Made by a program: the position numbers and the translations under genes
Assembly: GCA_023053545.1 (NCBI GenBank)
Contig: JAKZAN010000004.1
Coordinates: 930,001-994,000, forward strand
Source of the DNA: Lepidurus packardi
Taxonomy: Eukaryota; Arthropoda; Branchiopoda; Notostraca; Triopsidae
Length of the DNA: 64,000 bases
Direction of reading: 5' to 3'
The notes under the pieces: model-generated
Seen by the model: only the letters and a program-made list of their open reading frames with translations
Databases searched by the model: none
Told to the model about the DNA's origin: nothing
In this document: one piece after another, positions 1 to 10,059 of the stretch
Layout: every line of letters begins with the position of its first letter
Position numbering within the stretch: the stretch's first letter is position 1

Positions 1-2
1 CA

Positions 3-395
3 GTTCCGGTACCAGCAATAACCCAAAGTGAGGAGATTTTGCAACAAACCTACGAAGGTCCTCACGGCCAAGTTAGTCAAGTTGCCCATGTTAATACAGC
101 TGACAGTGCTGCGAAAGATGGTTCTGAATTTAAGTACCACTTAGGCAATCAGTTTCAGGTAAATTATTTACATAATTTAAGAAACAATTGAAATGGAGGG
201 AATAATTAGAAAAAATTATAATGGTTTTCATTTTAGGAGGAGAAAACTGTGGAAGATGGTACGCGACAAGGTAAATACGGGTACGTGGATCCATTTGGTA
301 TTCTACGTGTGGTGAATTATAAAGCAGGGGCTCAGGGGTTTGAAATTGAAAAGGAAAACTATCACCTTGGCCTTGATTATGGACGCAAAATATGA
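3..395 (+). CDS. Cuticle protein with chitin-binding RR domain, 3' part
   Basis: The 3' end of a structural cuticle protein gene; the 5' part lies outside the window. Two exons are visible, 3-158 and 237-395, joined in phase 0 by a 78-bp GT-AG intron, giving 104 residues to a TGA stop. The RR (chitin_bind_4) core runs from FKYHLGNQFQEEKTVEDGT to GKYGYVDPFGILRVVNY and on to GFEIEKENY: an aromatic-rich beta-sheet region that binds chitin in the extracellular cuticle. It is clearly different from the RR-1 genes after 30 kb: it lacks their PEGQRIALTW core and their Ala/Pro/Tyr-rich tail. Frame and splice sites are clear; the RR subgroup is not assigned. Confidence 0.82.
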
Positions 396-1390
396 ATGAC
401 CTGAAATTTACTTGGGCAATCTGCCCACAGATTTTACATGGTTTCTCTTTCCTGTTTCCTGTTTTTGGCTTAGACATAGGATGCAGCAGCGCATACACTT
501 AACCAATTAATGATCTCGACAACCTGACCAGTGCCATAAACTCGCACATTTTTGTACATATGCACTTTGCTTAAGGCGATCCGAGAAAAAAATGTATGCA
601 TTCCATCCGATTGTTTTCTATTACAGCTGTTACCTAATACACATCTTTACCTTAACCTAGCAAGCCCTTTTTTATAAGAAAGTTACAATTTCCTAGGAAA
701 ACCCGCGTTTTTCGTCAAACATTGTAGTTTTCCGATGAAATTAGCGACCGCTAGATGGCAAAATTTTTTCATCACGAAAAGCCCAACAGGTACTCCGGTT
801 TCAAAATCGGGAGGTAAAAGTGAAATTATGTGTCACATTGTTGCAAAACGTTCTCCGGAAAAAGAATGACAAATAGGTGTCAGTAGAGTTCAAAATTGGT
901 AGTGGGATTGAAAATTAATTAGGTTAGGTTAGGTTAACGAATCGTTAAAACTTCTACTTTCTTTCACGCCATTAGCTGAACTACTGAAACTAGTGTCATT
1001 CGCGCTGGTCGAAAAGGGGCACAAGAGGGTCAGTTTTGACAGCGGGATACATTACACCGTTTGTTACTAAATTCGTTTTACGTGTTGGAAAAGCAAAAGC
1101 AAAAACAATAAATAAACGTAAGTCGTGGTACATAACAGGAAAATCGTGCAATTTGGTACACATACGTCGTACATGGCTTTCAATGACAGAATCCAACGCT
1201 AGATGGCCCAATCTTTTCATTAAGAAAAGCAAAAACAAAATAATAAATAAAAACAAGTCGTGGCACATAACAGGAAATCCGATATTTTTCTTATCACGTA
1301 AGGTTTATGACCTTCTAGTGCTTTAAAACTGGATACGTGAGCAACTTAAGACATTAGTTTCCTGATTTCGAAGCCCTATTCCACTCCAAA
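396..1390. other. Intergenic, with a diverged internal direct repeat
   Basis: No gene recognised. A segment around 1099-1140 (AAGCAAAAACAATAAATAAA then GTCGTGGTACATAACAGG) recurs at about 1226-1275 (GTCGTGGCACATAACAGG). The motif CGCTAGATGGC occurs near 750 and 1195. At about 917-935 there are three tandem TTAGG units, too few to count as an interstitial telomere array. The promoter and 5' UTR of TSPO presumably lie in the last few hundred bases. Confidence 0.5.
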
Positions 1391-2529
1391 ATGTAAGTAT
1401 GACTTGCTATTTGTATTTGTGTAGTTTTCGTGTTTTTCATACGCTTTATAACCCAACAATGAAATGCTAAAATTACAGCATTTTGATTGTGTGTTAAATT
1501 TGTTATTAGGACATCCATTAATTGGCCAGCTGTTGGTGCAAGCATCCTACCCAATATTGGTGGATGGCTGGGTGGAATTATCACAGCTAAAAACGTCAAA
1601 ACTTGGTACAAAGTAAGTTTCGAATATTACATAGCGATTTTTCGAGTATTACGTAATTTTCTAGTTTAAGTCAAGGTTAAAGAAAACTTTGTAGTTATCT
1701 TTACTTGGGAACACTTTGATGTAATTGAAATCAAATTCCAAATTTCAGTTTGATCTTAAGTCAGTTACATATGGATTAAAACAGAATTACCACCTAATTA
1801 AGGCAATTAAATTTCAGCTTAACTTAGACTACGTAATTAACCCTTTTTTATTATAAGGTCTAATATTAATAAGGCCTTGAAACATTAATAACTAAGAAAT
1901 TATAATTAATAAATAATAATATAATTAATAAGTAACCATATAATACGTCATTTATAATAAATATCTTATCTTATTATTTAATTATAACTAATTATACAGT
2001 GTATAATTAAGTATTTATAAAAGACCTTAAATGAACTAATTAATAAAAAAACATTTCAGGATCTGAATAAGCCCGATTGGCGTCCTCCTAATTGGGCTTT
2101 TGGACCTGTATGGACTGCCTTATACACTTCAATGGGCTACGCGTCGTATTTGGTTTGGCGAGATGGAGGAGGCATTGACGGTAAAATTAACCACACCTGA
2201 ATAGTTACAAGTAAAATTTTCTTTTCTTTTTCCTTACAGGACCTGCTCGACTACCTTTGACGTTGTTTGGCACGCAATTAGCCTTGAATTGGGCCTGGAC
2301 GCCCATATTTTTTGGCGCCCACAACCTAAAATGGGGTTTGCTCGAAATCTTAGCACTGGATGTGGCAGTGCTGGCCACCGCAAACGCGTTCAAAGAGATT
2401 AATTCCACCGCCGGACTTATTTTCCTACCTTACATCGCTTGGCTGTCTGTAGCGACTGCACTGAATTACGTAGTCTGGCGCGACAATCCCAAGAAAGCCG
2501 GCACCAAGCCCTCAAAGAAAGCCGATTAA
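1391..2529 (+). CDS. TSPO: Translocator protein TSPO (peripheral benzodiazepine receptor)
   Basis: Five-helix outer mitochondrial membrane protein that binds cholesterol and porphyrins. Coding exons are 1391-1392, 1510-1612, 2060-2180 and 2240-2529, giving 171 aa, the usual family length. The start codon is itself split: AT ends exon 1 just before GTAAGT and the G opens exon 2, yielding [19 protein letters not shown], the expected TSPO N-terminus. Other family blocks are [33 protein letters not shown] and [10 protein letters not shown], the last fitting the C-terminal CRAC cholesterol motif (L..Y..R). It ends in a Lys-rich tail. A polyadenylation signal lies near 2621. The gene converges on TAB2, whose stop is about 500 bp downstream. 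Identity is secure; the split start is inferred from splice consensus. Confidence 0.95.
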
Positions 2530-3023
2530 GCTTTCTAATTCCTTTTCAATTAACAAAAGACAAACAAATATTCCTACTTAATTTACGTACCTAGCAAAAA
2601 AAAAAAGATTCTGGTTGGGTAATAAAAATACATTTATATGACATTAAAAAAGGCAAGTTTTTATTTTATTGCGGTTAGTGAGGTTGATTAACTAGATTCC
2701 TAAAAACAATCCACGTTCCTTTTTTTGTTGCAATCTTGCAGCCAGAGCCTTGCCTTTCACCCCCAATAAAATCACGTGATAAAACTCGTGACGTCATCAC
2801 TCTTTTTTCAATATGTACAACAAGCTCTATGAAGGAATTCTTGCAGCTTGTCCAGATTCTGGCAAACAAAAATCCATCACTAAACGAAAGAAAAAAAAAA
2901 GGTTTATTAGAATTATTACTTAAACCGATCTCGGCCTTAGCGCAACGTAAAAAAAAAAAAAAAAAAGGCGAAACCCAAAATCAAGCCCAAAAAGCTGCAC
3001 ACATGCGCAAAAAAAGCCCACAC

Positions 3024-6000
3024 CTAATCCTTACAAGGCGACTGAGCTGGCAGATGACGATGTGTCACATGAATGGTGATATCAGAAGATCCCGGTGACA
3101 AGCAAACTGTAAGCCAAAGGTACCAGAAAATTATTTCTTCCCAAGAGCGAAAAAATTAGGGAAAAAATTAAACTAAATGAGAAAAATAGGGTAAATAAAG
3201 AAAAAAAAAGAAAGAAAAGGAGTCTTAGAAGCACAATGCAGACCTCCCGTTTCGCCGTGGCAGTAGCAACCCCGAAGCGTGGAATTACCTCCGCGAGCAT
3301 TCCGCGGCATGTCGCATTGCTCGCACATTTCCAAGGCTGGGTGATTGCTGAAGGTGCACACGCTGCAATCCCAGTTTTCCTCCTCACCAGGAACACCAGG
3401 TGAATTGGCTCTCGCAAGGGGCATCACATTGGGGCGACCTTTAGTAAAGAGGAGAAAAAAATATTATAATAGTGTTATATTAACTGAATATTCACTATAT
3501 TTTATGCTATTATGGAACTGGGGCTTTCAGTTAAGATGCTCTTAATTGTCTTCATTAAGAACATCTTAACTGCTAGATGAATGAATCTAGTAGATCAATT
3601 AAGAGATTTTAAAAGTACTTGGAGCAGGTTGTTGGGCTACAGGGTACTTGGTAGCGTCCGTTTCGCCTAAGGGTACTCCGCCAGGGTAAGAATCGACTCT
3701 TTGAGTCATCCGGTCACAGTCCATGCGTAAACGCCAGTTTTCTTCTCGTAAGGCTTCCAGTTCTCTCAACTATTTAAGAGATAAAATGTCATAATTTACA
3801 TGTCTAATAACAATAAGCTTAGAATTAACATTTACATTTATTAATATATAAATTTGTTCCCTAAGGCTCCCGTGTACCTAAGCTTATTGACAGGAAAGGG
3901 TCATAGATATCTATGACTCTTTCCCACCAGTAAGCTAAGGTATACGGGAGCCTTAATACTTTTAATGTCTAACCATCTTTAATCCAAAGTAAGAAAAGAA
4001 ATCGATAGCTAATTGCCGGCAAAGTTTCTACGCTTCTTTTGATTCTGAAAAGTACAATTTGTCACCCCAGTTGCTGTAGCAGCACAATAACCTCAATCAA
4101 GTGGTCAAACTATCGGAACACGATTTCTCGAAAACGGCTTGTCAGATTCGAAAGCAAACCAAAATAATTTTTTTTTATTAGCAGCTAACCCACAACTGAA
4201 GGATAGATTTTTAGGTAACGTATTTCTCATAGTTGCAAACTTCCTTTTCACATTGCTAATTTATTACCCACTGGAAAAAAATTGTGCATTAGTTGTGCAC
4301 TACCTGTTAGCAAGCTCAAGATTACAGTCAAAGAATTTTTTCCTTTTCATTGCACTAGTTCTCTCCAAAAGTTGGCCCGAAATCCCCATGCTAACCACCT
4401 ATATAACATCAGTGCCATCTTTTGATAATTCTCACTATACCTTTTTTTGTCAAAAGATGGCAATGGTGTCATACCATGAGAATTATGCAAAACTTGAGAC
4501 AGAAATTTATAAGAAATTTAACGATATAATTGAAAACTTCTTATTTTAAAAATATCGTAATAAAAATAAGTAAGACAAATGAAGTAATATAAATGAAGAT
4601 ATAACATATTATATATAAAATCTTCATAACTTGAGTAAGTTTAAATAAATTATACATCCAAATCTTGGACGCTGCATTTAAGGACACTTTTATTAAGATA
4701 TTTGTAGAAAAAGAATTTTCCAATTATATCGTTCAATTTCTTTTAAACTTATGTTTCAAGATGCGTGATTCTCATGATATAGGGGTATGACAGCAGTGCC
4801 ATCTTTTGTCAAAAAATCAGCCACTTGAAGTCCACAGTGGCCTTACATACGGATATTTTCCAAAGAAATTATGGAAAGGCTTCTAATACTCGTTACTAAA
4901 AGTCGGCAAATAAATAGACTAGCAACAGGCATTAGCCTACGCTGGTTATAATAATATTAAATAAAAAAAAATAGAATATTTATGTAATTCATCATCTTTT
5001 TTTTAAGTAAAGATATTACAAAAGAACGTTGCAAAAAGTCTTACTTCGGGTGGGGTTTGGATTTGCAAGCGTTTTTGAGCTTCCTGCAGCTTCCACTCGT
5101 TCAATTCCTTGCACAATTTATCGATTACTTCCTTTAAGATAACCACGTTCCGTTTTTCTTCTTCAAGCACCCTCTGGAGTCGTTCTCTACGTTCTAACTG
5201 TTGATGCACCAATTCTGCAAATTAATAAAAACGAAAAAATGAATAAAAAGAAATTATTACTCCTTGATTAAAAAAAAAATCATCCACAAGCGTACTAATT
5301 ATTAATAAAAATAAATTAAAAAATTATTCCAAGTTTTCTAAATACTAAATAGAAACATTACATAGAAAATCACAAAGGAAGGAAAGATATTTAATTAAAA
5401 GGAATGTAAAGAATCGTGGGGATGTTACCTCTGTTTTCAGGTCTGCTATAAAACACTGAGGGTTGTTCATGGTAAGATGCTATGGATTTGCTATTGGCTG
5501 CTGACGGCGACGGCGTGGAACACCCAGGACCATTTGCTCTTGTTCTCACAGCCGAAACGGAGCCTCCATAAGGCCCGATGCTGATGGACAGCCTGGATTG
5601 ATACCCGGAAGGATCTATTGACGTCGACGCGTACGTTACATGGCCGGGGCTCTGTAACTTTCCCTCGGGGTTCACTGACAAGCTCACAGAGGTGGTTCCT
5701 CTACGACTATTAGGCACAGGACTATGCGCAGGGCTCAAGGGAGGTAAAGGCGAGGTCAGGTCGATGTCGGGGCTATATAAAGTTGGCGGAGCCAGAAAAT
5801 GGGGACTCGGATCCACCTAATTATGAATAAAAAAGATAATTTTTGAGTTATAAAGCACAATTTGAATGTCAATTCAAGTGTTACTTCAACGGCAACTCTC
5901 TTGAGCTTATCAAGGGTTCGATCTAGTATTGCTGGCAAAGGACTGGAATTGCTGCGAGCACATTCGGGGTTGGAATTAGCGTCTAACGTAGCTAGAGCCA

Positions 6001-6474
6001 ATTGAGCCGTGGAAACCGCCAAAACGGGGGCACTCGATTGGTGCATGAGTCGATGCAGAGTGGTGTTGCTACGAGGGAAATCGGCTGAGAATTTCCTGGA
6101 GCTTGGTTTGGGGGATTCGGTTTGCTTTCCTGGTTTGCTTTCCATTGTGGGTGCCGTGGATAAAGGCTGATCAGCTGGGTTTATCAGTCCCGATAGGTTT
6201 GGCGTACTCTTGGAGGGGGTTGCAGCTCGGTGGACTTGTTCATGAGATAAATATGCTTCACTCAAAGCTTTCTGGTACTTTGCCTGTAAAACGAAAATGG
6301 AATTTTATGTAACAGATTGCAAATATGGACTATAATGTTTTGAAAATTAATTTTTTAAGACGGCACTTTTACTTTGTGAATGCAAGACGTAATTACAGGA
6401 TCAGGAACTGTAGGGAACTTTTGTTTTAGCTCGTAAAATAGTTGTAAGAGTTTGATATGGCTCAAATCAGCCAT
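3024..6474 (-). CDS. Tab2: TAK1-binding adaptor TAB2/TAB3
   Basis: Adaptor that brings ubiquitin chains to TAK1 kinase in IMD/NF-kB and JNK signalling. Exons (minus strand): 6474-6373, 6283-5885, 5816-5429, 5214-5045, 3769-3619, 3438-3289 and 3106-3024. All phases agree and the product is 480 aa. Residues 1-34 plus the next few form a CUE domain ([20 protein letters not shown]). A long Ser/Pro-rich linker follows, then a coiled coil over exons 4-5 ([19 protein letters not shown]), then a C-terminal NZF zinc finger at about 426-449 ([20 protein letters not shown]), the family hallmark. The last 27-residue exon is chosen on splice phase only and is less certain. A non-coding 5' exon probably ends near 6600 at a GTAAGT donor. 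The protein is shorter than fly or vertebrate TAB2. The 1.27-kb fourth intron is full of repeats. Confidence 0.9.
3861..3957. repeat. 97-bp near-perfect hairpin (short MITE) in Tab2 intron
   Basis: Two arms of about 48 bp meet at TCATAGATATCTATGA and fold almost end to end. The outer ends read AAGGCTCCCGTGTACCTAAG and, inverted, AAGGCTCCCGTATACCTTAG. The same end sequence occurs at about 22,131, 22,510-22,530 and 22,900-22,928, so this is a dispersed terminal-inverted-repeat family rather than a lone hairpin. Which superfamily it belongs to is not clear; flanking TTAA-like bases are suggestive only. Confidence 0.7.
3985..4870. repeat. Worn dispersed repeat in Tab2 intron
   Basis: The stretch GATAGCTAATTGCCGGCAAA, followed by TTCTGAAAAGTAC and TTGTCACC, matches a second copy at about 22,648-22,765 inside a receptor intron. 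Further on, the word GTGCCATCTTTTG recurs near 4410 and 4797, and TTCTCA[CT][GT]A-like words appear in inverted order, suggesting a nested pair of inverted repeats. Open frames here carry no recognisable protein. Confidence 0.45.
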
Positions 6475-7877
6475 AGCCAACCATCCAATCCAGCACTAAG
6501 CACCAATCTGCACCTCATAGCAAGCTCAGCAGACCTGGCAAAAGTTGTTATTTGTATTACAACACACAACTATGCAGAATAAGTCAAGGGTTCACTTACC
6601 GATTATTTTGCCTATTTTTAAGCGAATTTTTAGCAGCAAAATAAACAATTTATCCACGCAGTTCTCACAGAACCTCAACAAAAACAAACTGAAATTCTAT
6701 TGAGCCAAATCCCTCAGAGGCGTGGCTCACTCAGCGCGGCTGATTTGAAATTCGTATTCTTGGTTCCTTATTTTTGTATTAAAAACTCAGATGCATAGTG
6801 ATATTATATAAGGAATCACTATTAAACTTCCGAATAAAATGTAGTCCTAATAACTAAACATTCTCGTTCGTTTAAAAAAGTCGTACTTGAAGGGTTTCTT
6901 GAACTTGAAAGGAAGAAAAGGGTTTCCCTTGCCCCGAATGGGTTTCTACGTCATCGCTAGCAAAGACCTTTAAATAAAATGCAGTGGATAGCGCTTAACA
7001 AGAAACCGTGGGGACCGAAATATTTTCTCGAGTTAAACGAATTTCGTGCTAAAAGATATATGTAAAAAAAATAACAAATGGTTTTGATGTCGTGGTAACA
7101 GTTAATATTCAAGTTTATCGTACTTGTACTGTACATTGACAGTTTATACAGTTTAAAGCACACATAATGAATTTAAATAATTTTAACAGACTGTAAATAA
7201 AAAGAAATGGTTTGGCTGCCCACAGACAGTTGGGGCCAGGAACACAAAAACTTTAACCTAAGTCGGGGATGTTGCTAAGGCCCTTCCCATTGGAAGTATT
7301 TTGTCCGGACCGGAATATCATTTTGTGTTAACAGATGTTTCGTGTTAAGCGGTTTCTATAGGTTTCATGAACCAAGCGGTTTCGTGTGCTACCAAACTTC
7401 CGTCAAATTACTGTTGCTAAATTTCCGACTAAAATCTAGTCCTTGATCTTTTTTTTTTTTTAAAGCCGAAATGCCTTGCTCCAAATGTGTTTCTACGTCA
7501 TCGCTTGCAAAAGGACGTAATATTACGTGAAAATGTTTAATTACTTAGTCAATTAATTTGACTATCTAGAATGCACGATAATAGACATAATTAAGCACGT
7601 TATACGTCTTATGAGTAATAAACTACTACCCGTCCTTTTAAACTTGTATCTTGAATTGCAAGTCATTGGTCAGCCGGTCACGTGATGCAGCTTGTTTATA
7701 TTCTTTGTTGTCATAGTGGGAGCATATTCCCAACAGTGAAATTTTTCAGTAATACCATAAGCACAACCAATAAGCATAAAACAGTTCTTATTTCACCTAC
7801 GCAAGAAGAAAGTAAATGTTTAATGACTGCGTGTTTAACTGTTAAAATTACGAATAATTTTCCCTGTTTTTTTCCAG
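6475..7877. other. Divergent intergenic region Tab2 / TCP11L1
   Basis: Holds the 5' ends of both neighbours. On the minus strand a non-coding Tab2 exon ends at about 6600 (GTAAGTGAAC donor, acceptor near 6540). On the plus strand the TCP11L1 start codon follows an acceptor directly, so a 5' UTR exon must lie upstream. A block near 6820-6965 (AATGTAGTCC, then GGGTTTCTACGTCATCGCTA) recurs in diverged form near 7425-7510 (GTGTTTCTACGTCATCGCTT). No other gene is seen. Confidence 0.5.
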
Positions 7878-9935
7878 ATGGAATCGAGAGGAAAAGAAGA
7901 AAGTCAAGAACAAGTACAAGAACAAAGCTCGGATGATGTCATACCCAAATCGGAAGTTATTCGTCAACAATCTGAAGCTAGGCAAATTCCCAGCACCATC
8001 AATTCTGTTCGTCAACGAACCGAAAGCGAAAGTTCGATTACGCAAGAATCTTCCTCTAAATCAGAAACTAAACGACAAAGAACCATCTCAGCGAGTTTGA
8101 CCAGCCCCAACAGAATCATTCCTCCCTCTCCACCAGGATTTGTATCCTTGGAAGAGATCATGAAGGCTGCAACTGGGATTGGGAATATGGTCTTGGCCCA
8201 TGAGATTGCTGTTAGCGATAATTTTTCGCTGAAACCACCCGAATTGCCAGAAAACAGGTATTTAAAAACAACAACACGAAACACAAGAAAATTTTCTTGT
8301 TTTCGCGAATCCCACCTTGATCTATCATATTCAAATTTGTATCTTATAGTGTTGAGAAGCACATTAAGGAAATTATGCACAAAGCGTTTTGGGATTGCAT
8401 GGAAGAAGAATTAAAAAGCAATCCGCCTAAGTATGATCGTGCGTTGATCCTGTTTGAAGAAATCCGCGAAGTTCGTTTTTAATTGTTTTAAAATAGTGTA
8501 CTTTTTAAAGTTCTGTAATTTTTATTTCTAGAATATGTTGAATCTGATCTTACCACATCAGACCAGGACTGCTCAAGAAATCAAAGAGAAGCTAGACTTG
8601 GACCTCATTAAGCAGCAGTCTGACGCAGGAGTCTTGGATTTGCGTGTACAGATGTTTTAAAAATTGAAAAAAAAATAATAAATGCATTTTTCAACTTTTG
8701 GGTCTAGAACTATCTCCAGTATATCCTCTCCTTGATGGGACGCATGTGTGCTCCCTTTCGGGACGAAAAGATTCGGGAATTGACCCAGATTCACGACATA
8801 ATTCCCTTGTTTCGCGGAATTATGGAGACTTCTGAATTGTTGCGTTTGGACTTTGCTAATTTCGCCATTTCGCAAGTCAAGCCGCATATTGTGGCCCATG
8901 GCGTGCAGTACGAGCGCGAGAAATTTGAGCAGTACTTAAAAGTCACTCCCGGTAAAAAAAGAGAAAATTAACTAAAATTTCTCAAAACGAGTGATTTTTT
9001 GCTTTTGTTTTAAATAGATGGATTACACAATACGAAATTGTGGTTAGCTCGTCATGTGGCTCAAGATAAGGCTCCATTGAAAATCTTAGCTGACGCTTAT
9101 TTGGAACTCTTGGAATGGAACCCAGAAAACTCATTTCCAGAAGTAAATGTTTCGAGAATTTTCAAAATAAAAATACAATTATAACTGCTTATGGCTTTTT
9201 AGACTCTAGCTGTGGACGAACTACGATTCCAGGACTTGCAAAAGAAGTTTTTTAATCTTCATATACTGGGTTCGGTCCTTTTAGTAGCGTTTTCGACGGT
9301 AGCAACTGGGTTGCAACACGTAACGGAGTTTCGGACCCAATTCAAGCAGCACATTGAAGTCCTTCTTGGCGATATTTATTCCAATCAGTAAGGTTCAGTA
9401 TTCTGTAATAGATATTTCTATTATGGTGATAAAATAAGAACGGTTTTAAGCTTATAAAAGAAGGAAAAATGTTTGGAAATAATAATTGAAACAAATTTTC
9501 GTAGGGCACTTGAAGCTGTTGTCCCGAATATCATTCTGCAGATTCTAAATGAAGTGTCGGCAGCTTTACCGCGTTACGGGCAGTCTGAAATGACGCCTAC
9601 AGCTAAAGAAGTCTTGGAAATCCAGCTAAGGCAGCTCGCTAACCCGGACAATCGTATTCGCCAATTAGTTCGTAAGAATTTGAATCGAATTGTGACTTTT
9701 GTTGTTTTACCAAACGAGAATTTCAATTTATATAGGATCTCGCGCAATGGGCTTTCTGGAAACTATAATCAGCTCTGAAACCATGCAACCTACACCGATT
9801 CCACCTGGTTTATCCCTGTTAAAAGAAGAACTAACTCGCTTGGCTGGACAATTTGCTCGTTTGGTGTCATATAACCGCTCCGTATATGTCTCGTTTTACA
9901 CTGATATCATATCTCAGCTCAGTGGTGCAAATTAA
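7878..9935 (+). CDS. TCP11L1: T-complex protein 11-like protein 1
   Basis: Member of the TCP11 family, whose mammalian founder acts in sperm function; the role of the -like protein in arthropods is not established. Exons: 7878-8257, 8350-8470, 8532-8645, 8708-8951, 9018-9142, 9203-9387, 9505-9671 and 9736-9935. Phases are all compatible and the 511-aa length is almost that of vertebrate TCP11L1. After a charged Ser/Gln/Glu-rich N-terminus of about 90 residues comes the domain opening PPGFVSLEEIMKAATGIGNM, followed by KEIMHKAFWDCMEEELK, RMCAPFRDE, LRLDFANFAISQVKPH and the C-terminal FARLVSYNRSVYVSFYTDII. The start follows a TTTTTTCCAG acceptor immediately. The gene is convergent with CSAD, with stop codons about 125 bp apart. 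Exon 2 uses a weak GTTCGT donor. Confidence 0.93.
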
Positions 9936-10059
9936 TATATCTCTTTGGATGAAAATCATAGTGAAATGGCTTCTTTAAAAAAAAAGTGACTCTTCGGTAG
10001 CTGTGGTTTTCTTGCTTGTAAAAAAAATTTTTGATAATACATTATTCGCGCTATGCTTT

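Noticed and set aside
915-937. TTAGG units resembling the insect telomere repeat
   Set aside because: Only three tandem units in AT-rich sequence; chance is enough to explain it.
4139-4549. 136-codon open frame with hydrophobic stretches in a Tab2 intron
   Set aside because: Lies within repeat-derived sequence, no domain, no promoter or splice context.
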